A program made the translations under genes and the position numbers. A stretch of DNA of 64,000 bases from Megascapheus bottae. Its lineage: Eukaryota > Chordata > Mammalia > Rodentia > Geomyidae. The notes beneath the pieces are model-generated. The model ran no database searches. It was given only the letters and a program-made list of their open reading frames with translations, and was not told the DNA's origin. The stretch spans positions 16,873,927 through 16,937,926 of the forward strand of contig JANJXV010000024.1 in NCBI GenBank assembly GCA_024803745.1. Reading direction: 5' to 3'. Below are positions 34,095 to 44,142 of this stretch, in pieces; position 1 is the stretch's first letter, and each line of letters opens with the position of its first letter.

Positions 34095-34138
<44 letters not shown>
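34095..34138. repeat. (TG)n microsatellite
   Basis: About 43 bases of perfect TG, without an obvious attached SINE. Confidence 0.95.
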
Positions 34139-34139
<1 letters not shown>

Positions 34140-34689
34140 CTGCAAAGCTAAAGAGGAGGGAAAACTCAAGATGGTAATAATGCCTCTATCCATTACAAAA
34201 ATCACATTTAATTCGATAAAGCAGTATATGCAGAGTGATAAGCTATGCTCATAATGACAGGAAGCGTTCCAATGTGTTAGTTCAATTATAAGTAGAGAAT
34301 CTCTGAGCTGTGAAGAATTTGGGGAGTCTGTGCTCCTCTATCAATTTCTCTACATGGAAGAATAAAAGTAATCTCTTTTTCCGGAACAAGAGTCACTAGT
34401 CACCCTTTCACGGAACAGAACACGATGAGTTGTGCAAATAAGGCCCAACATACTTTCAATTTAATCTCCCAACGGCAAGTAGTAGCTGTGACTCTTCTAC
34501 CCAGGACCCAGCCAAAGAACTTCTATAGACAATTAAGCTGGTGGAGCTCACTGTGAAGAGACCGTAGCTTCCCCAGTCTCCTCGCTGCCCCAGGCAAACA
34601 AGTGACCTTCAGAACGGTAGGGACAAAGCCACGTTCCTCTGAACATGCTAGGTCTTCCTCCACACTCCTTTATCCTAACCCCTCCCGGC

Positions 34690-35060
34690 TCCCCTGCAGC
34701 CCCGTGGTGCTGGGCCTCCAGTCCCAGTCTTTCCTGCTCTACCTCAGCCTCCAGCCCAAGCCCTGAGCCTGGCTCATAGCGTCTTCACTGGTTGCTAGGC
34801 GATTTCCAAGGGTTGCCCAAAGTAGGGCAAGGGTGGGGCCGTTGCCCGCGTAACCAGTGGCCTGCTCTGGATGGAGGGCCAGGCTAACCTACAGTGAAGT
34901 TCCTTCCAGCCTGTGGATGCCTGGAGTCTCAGTGACCTGAAATCTCTTCCCAGCACGGTGGTGGAGCCCCCCTGGCTCTGCCAACTCAGGGAGGGAGTGA
35001 GGACTCAGAACGAAGGGGACACTGGAGGTGGGCGCCCCGAAGGAAGCCATCGCAGAAATG
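34690..35060 (+). promoter_or_regulatory. AGBL3: GC-rich patch, candidate AGBL3 promoter
   Basis: A locally GC-rich, repeat-free stretch in an AT-rich interval, 4.8 kb before the first AGBL3 coding exon. It contains gttgctaggcgat at 34791, gttgcccaaagtagggcaa at 34812 and gttgcccgcgtaacc at 34841. The first and last resemble RFX X-boxes, and the middle one holds an inverted repeat TTGCCC/GGGCAA. A possible first-exon donor ggaggtgggc lies near 35030. The promoter call is an inference from composition, position and motifs. Confidence 0.4.
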
Positions 35061-35429
35061 AGCTAGCTCCTGCACTCTGACCAACCCCACGGAAGTAAAA
35101 GAGAGAAGAAGACTGGTCACCGGGCTCCGTGGCTCAATTGTCCTCCCCACCAACAAGCCATCATCACTGTATCCACCTGCAGACGTGCTTCAGGAATGGG
35201 ACATCCACCAAGCGCCCCTTAAATACCTTTATCGGGCTTCCCTGGTGCTAAGATTTTATTCCACCCCAGGTTAGCATCCAGGGTGAAAGACTCCAGCTGC
35301 TTGTCGGTCCAGGTTTCCACTTGTGGGGTTAGAATCCTCAGGCTGAAACTTCAGCCCCCAACAGTTTTCTCTTGCATTTTAGTGATCTATGATGCAACTT
35401 AGCCATTCTTCCAAGGCATGAATGCTCCA

Positions 35430-35810
35430 AATGGTTAGGTCTGGGGCTTACAAAAAAGTCTAAGAGCAAGAAGGGAGGCCCGAGGTTTATTTGCTTTCCA
35501 AGACAGGAAAAGAGCAGACAGCCTAGGCAACGTGGGCCTGAGTGGAGTATGGGCCGCGTTTATACTTAAGATAGTGGAGGAATGTACCACTGACATTTTA
35601 GTTCAGGCAAAATGACCATTTATTTATTTTTTTTCAGTGCTTCTGCCAGGGAGATGGTCAGCCTGCAAATCCTTTCCAGGAATATATTGTCAAAACAGGA
35701 TGTAAATAGGATCTTGATGAACAGTTTCTTTAAAACGAAGCAAAACAACCTCTCTGCCAGGCAAAATAGAGTATATTGCAGGTTAGGCCAACTGGAGTTG
35801 AGGCCTTATT
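35430..35810 (-). mobile_element. Probable 3' LTR of the endogenous retrovirus
   Basis: On the minus strand a purine tract (ggggggaaaa, about 35813-35822) is followed by a segment with a TATA box (tataaa at 35559-35564) and, about 70 bases on, AATAAA (35486-35491). This is the spacing of a gammaretroviral LTR from U3 to R. The outer border is not clear. Confidence 0.5.
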
Positions 35811-36909
35811 TTCCCCCCAAGGACAGGGGAACCCATTCTTTGAAAGCTTACTGTGACTGACATTGTAGGGGAGTTAGAGGAAGATGTGTTTTCTGTCATT
35901 TCTTCCTGCTAATAGGTTTGGAGAATTGTCCTTGAAAGGTTAGGCCGTCGCTCTTAGGAAAAGGCTGAAGTTAGTTTAAAAGGCAAGGTTGGTTGTAAAG
36001 AATATATACACTCTTTATCCATTGGGTCAGATTTTGGGGGATAAAAGTAAGAACTCGATGATACAGAATCCAGAAATGAGAAGGCACAATGGTGGCCAGG
36101 TCCTAAGAAAATCAAGACCAGTCATTTCATTTTAATGAAACCAAGTTCATCCATATTGGAGGTCTAGTGTAACAAACTCATTCAAGTTCATTTGTATGAT
36201 TTCAGGCTCATTTATATAACCACAGCATTTAAAAAAATATTCTGTCATATACAACATGACCAGCTGTAATAGATCAAGCTCTTCTGTCCTGGAGAATAAC
36301 CCTGGATAAAAAGTTTTAATTGTAACCGTATTCTCCTAGCTGCAACAGTTAATTTTTTTACCATTTGTGAAGCCACTTGTTTAGACAGATTCCTGGCAGT
36401 TGAGAAAAGTATACGATACCTATAATTCCAATGCTCAGAGCTAAAAGAAAGCCAAGGCTACTATAGCAGTAATGGGCTCTCTTCTTATTCATCTAGGCAG
36501 ACCTTAGGCAGGAAAGGAGATAAACAAATTCTGATGAGTAGCGTGATAGATGCTAAAATGCAAATGCCTAATCAGTTTGAGAGCATACAAAGGAAGGCTG
36601 ATAATGCACAAAAAAATACGATCATTTAAATGAGGGAATGCAAAGATTTAAGATAACAAAGTTGGTAAAGGCTGGCATGAGATATTGAAGGTAGTTAATT
36701 TTTTCTTCCGATGTTAAAATTAAAAGTTGGCCACACAGATTAGAAGCCCATGAATAAGATGGAATAAATGGGGAGCGCAGATTAAGAAATGATGGGGGAA
36801 AAGAACCGATATAATGAAGATAGAAATCTATATCATCCACATGTTGATTAGTCAGGTTGATGTCAAAAATTGTGCTGTTTTAACAAACAGTAAGTTAAAT
36901 TAGGTGCAG

Positions 36910-37093
36910 AGGGGCGGGAGTTTGGTGTGGTGGTAGAGTGCTTGCCTAACAAGCAGGAAGACCTGGATTCGATTCCTCAGTACCACATACATAAAAAAAA
37001 AAGCTGGAAGTGGTAGAGCATTAACCTTGAGAAAAGTCCAAAGACAGTAGTCAGTCCCTGAGTTCAAGCCCCACAACTGGCAAAAAAAAAAAT
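36910..37093 (+). mobile_element. IDL-Geo SINE inside the retroviral remnant
   Basis: gaggggcgggagtttggtgt to caactggc plus poly-A, with a small deletion in the right unit. It is later than the provirus. Confidence 0.85.
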
Positions 37094-38400
37094 CAGGTGT
37101 CAGACTCATTGTGGTTTCTGTGAAGGGTTATTTATTATTTGAAGACTGGAAACAAGCCCAGTTATCTGATTCAGGAAAGCTGCTATGAACAGTAGAGATG
37201 AAGGCATGCTTGATAGCTTTATCACATCTGGATGTGGGTAGACTTTGAGTGCAGTCTTGAGTAGCGACTGATGCTTCAGTAGTGAAAGTAGGATCTGCCA
37301 CAAGCTAACATTTGCTTTTGCACGGATAGGGACCTGGGTTTGAAACTAAGCTTACTATAACATGGGCTCCTAGATAGACATGGCAGTTTTGAGAGAGTGA
37401 ATTTAAAAGGTATTTATGTAATGAAGTTTTTGAGTAGGAGTCCAGCCCCAGGACTGTGGGCCTGACTGGAAAAGCACCATCAGGAAGAGATTTGACCATG
37501 CCATGTCATGTCAGGAAAAGCAATGTGTTCTGACTGGACTGCGCATGTGCAAAACCATCAGTACTTAGGGACAGAGGCATTGATAGCTTGAAGTGATGCA
37601 GTATGGCTTATAGTCATGAAATAAGGATGAAGGAGAGTTAAAATGGAAGAAGAAATAATAAGATTATAGATGTGGCAATGGAGAGTATAGAAAACACACT
37701 CTCTCCATATATTAACACTGTTAACTATTTTATAAACAGCACCAATAGATGCTATGGTATGAGACAGGATCCAAAAGACCTCAAGGTTTGTAGTACTGTT
37801 TAATGAGAAGAGGACCAGCAGATGGAAAATGAGTTCCTTACAATAGAAGAGTGAAGAAGACAGACTTCGTGCCCTGGAAAGTTCATAAGGAGGTATAGAA
37901 GTATAGAAGGCATTAAGAGTAAAACACTGACAGATTATGGGAGTAAATGATGAAATAGAACCTGTAAATTTAAAGAGGGCAGAGTAAGCTACTCCACTAT
38001 AAATAAGATTGATTAGCTTCTCTATTAAACTTTTGCTTGTTAATTAAGATTAATTAGTCTCCTTGTGGCGTGGCTATGATGAGGGTGAGGTCTGAAGTCT
38101 GATCTGGCATTGGGGCCAATTGATTAATCAACCCTCAGTGTCTAGAGTTCCCGGAAGCAGTGCCAACTGAAGATGCATCACATAGTAGAGCCATTAGACA
38201 CCTGAAGGGGTTTGTGCCACACTTTCTTAAAGTAGGAGTAATCCTTCTTCCAATGGCTCTCTTGTTTACATGAGGCCAAGAGGAAACATTTCCTCCCCAA
38301 GAGGGGACATTTCTTCTGTCAGTGGCCAGTGTGTGTTCAATTGAAGCAAATTCTATTATTGAGGAAGTCATTGTATTGTTTGGCCAGACTGAGGTAAGGC

Positions 38401-38417
38401 TTCCCTCTAGTGGCATT
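38401..38417 (-). promoter_or_regulatory. Weak CTCF-like motif
   Basis: On the minus strand it reads gccactagagggaa, one core mismatch from the CTCF consensus. It lies in the gag remnant. Confidence 0.3.
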
Positions 38418-39024
38418 GCCAATAGCACCAGCTATCAGCCATCAGCTTACTCAGAATAAGGTGGCAGAAGACCTCAAGAGGAAAAAGTCTCAGAGGAGGA
38501 TCCAGAAGTAGGAGGACCATATGACCTTAAAGGATTGAGGAGGATAGAGAGAAGAAAGGGGAAGATGAGGATGGGGAGAGGGAGGAGGATTTCTGAGGGA
38601 CCTGAGAAGGTTGGTAAGTTGAGGGACCATCTGCAGGTTGAGAGGTAAAAGAGAAGAGTTTCAGAAGGAATGTGGCGGGTGGATCGGAAGCCTAGGTCTT
38701 GATAGAAGGCCAGAAAGGCCGGAGTCTAAAGGACCTCTAAGCATTTCTTTAGTCAACAACAATAGAGGTGGAGTTGTAGAATAGCATTACATTAAGAGAG
38801 CTATCTTCAGCCTTTACATGCCGCTCAGGCAAATTACATTGTGGCTCAGCAACATTACAGTCAAAGATTAAGGTGTTTCCCTTTAGGTTGGTTGGGCCCA
38901 TCTTCTTCCAGTTTGCAAGCAGATAGGCCAAAGGAACTGATGGAGTGTTGTGTAAAATAACAGCCAGAAAGAGAGCAAGGGACCAAATTTGGAAGGAATA
39001 GACACTTTGGACACAGAGTTCGTA

Positions 39025-39218
39025 GAGCTGAGGATTACAGTTCAAAGGCAGCACCAGCAGAAACGTCCCCATGAAACTATTATCTCCAATTAACCCTCAA
39101 AACCCAGAAGTGGAGCTAAGGATCAAATGGCAGAGTTGCTAGTCTTGAGCAAAAGAGCTCAGGGACAGCACCCAGGCTATGATTTCAAGTCCTACAATTG
39201 ACCCCACCCAAAAAAACC
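39025..39218 (+). mobile_element. B1-headed composite SINE, 5' truncated
   Basis: It begins tagagctgaggattacagtt and ends in the right unit (ggacagcacccaggctatga) plus an A/C-rich tail. It abuts the gag remnant. Confidence 0.75.
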
Positions 39219-39791
39219 CAAACCCCGAACTATATTACTACCAATGAAGCATGCAAGGGGTTGAGTAGAGTAGAAATAGATGGCACATATGAAAACAGAA
39301 CAATGAAACTTGTTGAAATTGTTTGGGAAGAGGGAGAGAAAACGCAAGATGCTAGGCAGAATGACAGTGAATCCATTGTAAATGTATGGAAATGTAACAA
39401 TGAAATTTTGGTATAACTAACATAAGCAAAATGTCCATCATGTTATTACACTTAATTGCCTTGTATAAACTATTTTTCTTGTTTTATAATCTTTTTTGTG
39501 CCTTAGGATAATTCTAAGGTACTAGCACTGTATAGTATTGGATTTAAACGAAGACTATAAATGATTTGGCTATGTAATCTGGAGATTTCTTTTTCAGTTA
39601 AATTACTTATTTGATTTGTCTTTTATTGTGATTTGCCTCATATTAATGAAGCATTTCTTCAATAAAGGTTTTATTAGCTCCATCCTTAGTTTTTACAGAC
39701 AATTGAACTTTTCTTAAGTAGTCAATGTAAACTATGCCTTCAGCTCAACAAGAAAAACTGTCAAATAATTTCCCTAAAAATTGTTTTACAG

Positions 39792-39898
39792 CCTATCCAC
39801 ATAATAAAAGAATTTCAAGCCAAACACTGGAAGAGATGTCAGAAGACTCAGAAAAGGAGGATTATTCAGACAGAACAATCAGTGATGATGATGAATCG
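39792..39898 (+). CDS. AGBL3: AGBL3 first coding exon
   Basis: The exon starts after acceptor ttttacag. It has 44 bases of 5'UTR and then ATG at 39836 with a G at -3. The 21 codons read MSEDSEKEDYSDRTISDDDE, then S, with donor gtaaat at 39899. This matches the N-terminus of mammalian AGBL3 (human MSEDSEKEDYSDRTISDEDE). There is no ATG in the short leader, so the start choice is clear. The acceptor shows that at least one non-coding exon lies upstream. AGBL3 is a cytosolic M14 carboxypeptidase that removes glutamate residues from the tails of tubulin and other proteins. The N-terminus is acidic and unstructured. Confidence 0.95.
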
Positions 39899-40194
39899 GT
39901 AAATTTTTCTTAATTTTGATCTTATATTTTGAGCTAAAATATATATTTATGTATTATAAATCAATTTGTTATAAAATCAACTAGATGGATAATGGTAGGG
40001 AGTGAGATTGGTTGGAATACATTACAGATAATGAAATTATCCCTTGTAGAACTCACATCTATTAACAATAAATCCAGTACATGTTTAAATCATTGTCATT
40101 CAAATTGGGAAATAATATGGCTGAAAGTTAAGCTAATAATTGGATATGATATGTTCTGTTTTGAAAAAACTATACCAGTGTTTTCTTTTTTTGT

Positions 40195-40340
40195 TGTTGT
40201 TTTTTATTCTTTTTTTCATACATTTTTTATTGTAATTAATAGAAGGGTTACATGATATTTGCCAGATAGAAGGTGCATTAATTCACATACATTGATACCC
40301 TTTCACATGTCTTGGTCCCTTAGGGAATACTTTCACCAAG
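40195..40340 (-). mobile_element. L1 3' end fragment
   Basis: The stretch attgtaattaatagaagggt, then gccagatagaaggtgcatta, nearly repeats the 3' end of the L1 at 45235. Poly-T on its left is the reversed tail. Confidence 0.65.
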
Positions 40341-40356
40341 AATCTTTTGGGCTTTG

Positions 40357-40426
40357 GCCGGGTGTTTGGCCTAGTGGTAGAGTGCTTGCCTGGCATGCAC
40401 AAAGGCCCGGGTTCGATTCCTCGGTA

Positions 40427-40458
<32 letters not shown>

Positions 40459-40565
40459 GGCTAAAAGTGGTGCTGAAGCTCAAGTGGTAGAGCTCTAGCC
40501 TTGAGAAAGTCCAAGGACAGTGCTCAGACCCAGAGCTCAAGCCCAAGACTGGCAGAAAAAAAAAA
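40357..40565 (+). mobile_element. IDL-Geo SINE with 16-base target duplication
   Basis: The element is flanked by perfect copies of aatcttttgggctttg at 40341-40356 and 40566-40581. The linker between monomers has expanded into (AC)n at about 40430-40456. It is a recent insertion, into or beside the older L1 fragment. Confidence 0.92.
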
Positions 40566-40989
40566 AATCTTTTGGGCTTTGTTAAAATGTATGCATTAAA
40601 TCATTAGTATTTTATTTTTATAATTGATGTCCACTTATTTTCTTGTATGTATTAATTCTACTGTACCACATCCTAGTATGTATCATTCTAAAATCACTTA
40701 AGCTATAAGCCTCTGGTGTATCACAATAATCATAAAAGTTAAAATGGTTCTGATATTACAAACAAAAGAATAAGGAAGAAGAAAAATGTAGAGCCTTAAA
40801 ATACTTTATCTGTTTCTAGTCCATATTTCTGAGAGATTTTCTTCAAATTTTATTAAAAATGTAAATTATCATGTGTATATTATATAGAAATATGCTCCCT
40901 AAAATGATGTTTAACCCTTTAAACTTATGATAATCTGTGGGGGTTTTTTGTTGTTGTTGTTCTTGGTAGTATTTTGTTTTTGTTTTGTT

Positions 40990-41418
40990 TTGTGGTCATG
41001 GGGATTGAACTCAAGAACTGGGCACTGTCCCTGAGCTCTTTTTTTTTTTTTTTTTTTTTGCCAGTCCTGGGCTTGAGCTCAGGGCCTGAGCACTGTCCTT
41101 GGACTTTCTCAAGGCTAGCGCTCTACCACTTGAGCCACAGCACCACTTCCAGCTTTTTCTATGTATATGGTACCAAGAAATCAAACCTGGGTCTTTGTGG
41201 ATGCTAGGCAAGCACTCTACCACTAGGCCAAAGTCTCAGCCCGCTGAGCTCTTTTTGCTCAAGGCTAGTGCTCTATCACTTAGAAGCACATCGTCATTTC
41301 TAATGGTTAATTGGAGGTAAGAATCCCAAAGACTTCTCCTGTCCCGGCTGACTTTGAACCATGATTCTCAGATCTCAGCTTCCTGGGTCATTAGGATTAC
41401 AGGCATGAGCCACTAGCT
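40990..41418 (-). mobile_element. Composite SINE interrupted by an IDL-Geo
   Basis: The outer inverted composite occupies 40990-41040 and 41254-41418. It is split by an inverted IDL-Geo (41041-41243) flanked by the 10-base duplication ctgagctctt at 41031-41040 and 41244-41253. Confidence 0.88.
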
Positions 41419-41712
41419 TAGTTTAGCCTTTATTTAAATTGTTTTCTCGAGTTCCCATGCCTCTTTAAACACTGACCATTTGCTACAGTCATAATTATGA
41501 CCATAGTCAGTGAAAGAGGAGCAGTTAAGATGCAGATTTGATGGTTCCAGAATAGTGGAGCTATTACTTTGAGACCAAGAGCCCATAATTTCTTTAATTT
41601 CTTATTCATTAAACATTAAAGATACATACTTAATTCCAAGTATAAGATGGATATAGAACGATTCTAAATTTGAAATTGTTGGGTTTAAAATTTAAAAATT
41701 CTCTTGTTTCAG

Positions 41713-41773
41713 GATGAAGATGCACTTATAAAATTTTTAGATGAAGATATTCATCATTGTGCACTGCTAACAG
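41713..41773 (+). CDS. AGBL3: AGBL3 exon 2 (coding)
   Basis: A 61-base exon from acceptor gtttcag to donor gtttga. It reads DEDALIKFLDEDIHHCALLT plus the first base of the next codon (G). It aligns to human DEDMFMKFVSEDLHRCALLT, and the HxCALLT end is conserved. The donor gtttga is weaker than the others in the gene. Confidence 0.94.
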
Positions 41774-41863
41774 GTTTGAACTTTTCCATTTTTTTCATGA
41801 AAAAATAAAAACAAGGTTAGATTTAATAAAATAAGGATCACATTAAAAATAATAATAATAATA

Positions 41864-42058
41864 GGGCCGTGAGTTTGGCCTACTGGTAGAGTGCTTGCCT
41901 AGCATGTATGAAGACCCAGGTTTGATTCCTCAGTACCTCATATATAGAAAAAGCTAGAAGTTGTGCTGTGGCTCAAATGGTAGAGCACTAGTCTTGAAGG
42001 GAAAAAAGGCTCAAGGACATCACCCAGGCCCTGAGTTCAAGCCCTAGGACTGGCACAA
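41864..42058 (+). mobile_element. IDL-Geo dimeric SINE
   Basis: It starts gggccgtgagtttggcctac. Its A tail is largely replaced by the adjoining (GATA)n. Confidence 0.85.
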
Positions 42059-42060
42059 AA

Positions 42061-42063
42061 GAT

Positions 42064-42109
<46 letters not shown>

Positions 42110-42110
42110 C
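42061..42110. repeat. (GATA)n microsatellite
   Basis: About twelve near-perfect gata units placed exactly where the poly-A tail of the upstream SINE should be. Confidence 0.93.
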
Positions 42111-42118
42111 GCAAATGA

Positions 42119-42313
42119 TTTTTTTTGCCAGTCCTGGGCTTGAGCTCAGGGCCTGAGCACTGTCCTTGGACTTTCTCAAGGCTAGAGCTCTACCACTTGA
42201 GCCTCAGCACCACTTCTGGCTTTTTTTTTCTATGTATGTAGTACCGAGGAATTGAACTCAGGTCTTTATGCATGCTAGGCAAGCACTCTACCACTAGGCT
42301 AAACTCCCGGCCT
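42119..42313 (-). mobile_element. IDL-Geo dimeric SINE
   Basis: Inverted near-consensus copy. It forms a tail-to-tail pair with the preceding copy, around the GATA run. Confidence 0.87.
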
Positions 42314-42344
42314 GTAAGTGATTTTTTAAAAATAAAATGATACC

Positions 42345-42548
42345 CCAACCCAAGAGGCTAGTGACTTAGGCTGAGACCTGAGGATCACAGTTTGAAGCCA
42401 GCCCAGGCAAGGGCAAACCTGTGAGACTAAACTACCAAAAATACTGGAAGAAGAATTGTGGCCCAAGTGGTAGAGCACTAGCCTTGAGCAAAACAAAGCT
42501 TAGGGACAGAGCTCAGGACCCTGAATGCAAGCCTCAGGACCAGCACAT

Positions 42549-42599
<51 letters not shown>

Positions 42600-42600
42600 T
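42345..42600 (+). mobile_element. B1-headed composite SINE with CA tail
   Basis: A degraded B1 head (gaggctagtgacttaggctg) and right unit (gaattgtggcccaagtggta), then about 50 bases of (CA)n at 42550-42600. Confidence 0.8.
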
Positions 42601-42926
42601 GATGAATAAAGTAAAACAATTTTTAAAATAAAAAGTAAGCAAAAAGACAGTGAGAGAGCGAGAGAGAAGCAATTGACATTTTTAGAATACAGGAGGAGAA
42701 TTCAGCATGAATCCACAGTGTATATACGTTGACACACATTTTTAACTATTAGGAATGTGAGTTGTCACAAATGTTCATACATTTTTAATTTAAAAATGCG
42801 AAGAATTATTTGATAGTAGTAATGATATCCGTGAATGAACTAATGTTGGAAGAAAAACAGAAAGTCATGCAAAGCACGGGGGAATCAGGACATTCCTGCT
42901 CATGCCTTGTGTTTGAATCTTTTCAG

Positions 42927-43112
42927 CTGACGCTCTTGGTGACCCGTTCTTCCCCCGGACCACGCAGATTCTCTTGGAGTATCAGCTAGGACGATGGGTG
43001 CCTCGCCTTCGAGAGCCAAGGGATTTATATGGCGTGTCTTCTTCTGGCCCACTGAGTCCCACACGATGGCCCTACCACTGCGAGGTCATTGATGAAAAAG
43101 TCAAGCACATTG
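42927..43112 (+). CDS. AGBL3: AGBL3 exon 3 (coding)
   Basis: A 186-base exon from acceptor tttcag to donor gtaagg. It reads (A)DALGDPFFPRTTQILLEYQL, then GRWVPRLREPRDLYGVSSSG, PLSPTRWPYHCEVIDEKVKH and I, nearly identical to human AGBL3 (ADSFGDPFFPRTTQILLEYQ and so on). This is the start of the N-terminal beta-sandwich domain of cytosolic carboxypeptidases, ahead of the peptidase domain. Confidence 0.97.
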
Positions 43113-43834
43113 GTAAGGGACTCCGACTTTAGAACTTCTGCTTTGTTAGTATGGTGTTAGAATAGGCATTCCCACAGAAATAGAAGGTAGATCTTTTCGA
43201 GTTTTCATGCAGATCATATACGTTTCCTTGTTTTGTTGAATTGGCTGTTTATATTGTCACAGCTCACTAAGTTTTCTGAGGATCCTCAGTGTGAATTTCA
43301 TTCAAATGGCTCATAGAGGTCCCTTATTTTAAGGCTTGTTTTTTGGGAACTCCTTTTGGGGTTCTTTGTTTATTCCTGCCTCTTGTGTCCCTTTGTGGGT
43401 ATGTATCATCTGATGTATGAACCAACTGTTCTGATTTTACAATCTAGCGCTCAGGATGGAAGATTTTTCAGACCAATGAATTATAGGGGGTTGGTTGGGT
43501 TTGGTATATTGATTTTGGTTCAGAATGAGTACAGAAGTCAAACCTCTATGTCAATTCTTCTTTGGCCATGATCAATGTCATCAGGGCCTACCAGTGTCTC
43601 AGAGTGACTGCAGGCATTTGAGGGTAGCCGTGCATCGTAGGTGTAGAAAACATGGCAGACATGGCCCATACTCAAGGACAAGCACCACAAGTACCAGAGT
43701 GGTGATGCTATGCTGGACCAAAAGGAACATATCTTCAGACATGCTCCCCACTTGGGAAAAGACCACTGGGCAGGCAGGAGACTTGTCCTCAGGTCTTACA
43801 TGATCTGAGAGGTAGAAAATCCTAGATAGTCTGC

Positions 43835-44093
43835 TAGAAAAATTTAAGAACTAATGAATGAGTTCAACAAGGTTGAACAAGGTCAGTATATAAAATCAAT
43901 TATATTTCTATGTTGCTGAGATCTGAGGATCTTGGTTCAAAGCCAGCTAGGATAGGAACAACTATGAGACTCGTACCTCCTATTAGTCAGCAAAAATCAA
44001 AAGTGGAGATGTGGTTCAAGTGATAGACAGCTTTGACCAAAAAGCCAAGTGAGAGCATGAGGCCCCAAGTTCAAATCCCAAGACTAGTACCTG

Positions 44094-44142
<49 letters not shown>

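Larger units (their letters stand above)
35430..39024 (-). mobile_element. Degenerate class I (gamma-like) endogenous retrovirus
   Basis: Reading leftward on the minus strand, remnants appear in proviral order. A gag matrix-like stretch (LLANWKKMGPTNLKG) is at 38870-38935 and a proline/serine-rich stretch at 38460-38700. A nucleocapsid-like SHWKKDY with its cysteine lost is at 38238-38258, and a protease-like GVAYSALFKF lacking the catalytic Asp-Thr at 37966-38000. In env TM there is LQDRRA at 36275-36294 and a CCGYINEPEII piece at 36192-36227. These two TM pieces lie 67 bases apart, which fits the normal spacing of about 22 codons. A 3' LTR follows. All frames are broken by stops and shifts. 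Gag to TM spans under 3 kb, so most of pol is deleted, and I see no 5' LTR. A SINE truncates or overlies the gag start, and an IDL-Geo sits inside at 36910-37093. It is non-functional. Confidence 0.68.
29490..39791. other. CALD1-AGBL3 interval (AGBL3 upstream and 5'UTR introns)
   Basis: No coding exon is seen. Contents are MIR remnants at 30515-30640 and 31015-31105, a CTCF-like site at 31178, an inverted SINE at 31535-31770, a (TA)n run at 32674-32725, an unassigned old repeat at 33470-33730, a (TG)n run at 34095-34138, a GC-rich X-box-like cluster near 34791-34855, and a minus-strand endogenous retrovirus at about 35430-39024. I see nothing recognisable in 29500-30510, 31775-32670, 32730-33465, 33735-34090, 34140-34690 or 39220-39785. 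Confidence 0.55.
39899..41712. other. AGBL3: AGBL3 intron
   Basis: It contains an inverted L1 3' end fragment at 40195-40340, an IDL-Geo with an internal CA expansion at 40357-40565 and nested inverted SINEs at 40990-41418. I see nothing recognisable in 39905-40190, 40585-40985 or 41420-41705. Confidence 0.6.
41774..42926. other. AGBL3: AGBL3 intron
   Basis: It contains IDL-Geo copies at 41864-42058 (plus) and 42119-42313 (minus) with a (GATA)n between them, then a composite with a long CA tail at 42345-42600. I see nothing recognisable in 42605-42920. Confidence 0.65.

Noticed and set aside
38135..39072. Two minus frames of about 100 codons as host genes
   Set aside because: They carry scattered retroviral gag-like motifs with stops and frame shifts, and one runs through a SINE. 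They are treated as provirus remnants.
43356..43803. Overlapping plus frames after AGBL3 exon 3
   Set aside because: I looked for a processed pseudogene or extra exon, but the exon 3 to exon 4 phase and sequence join directly, and no family is recognised.
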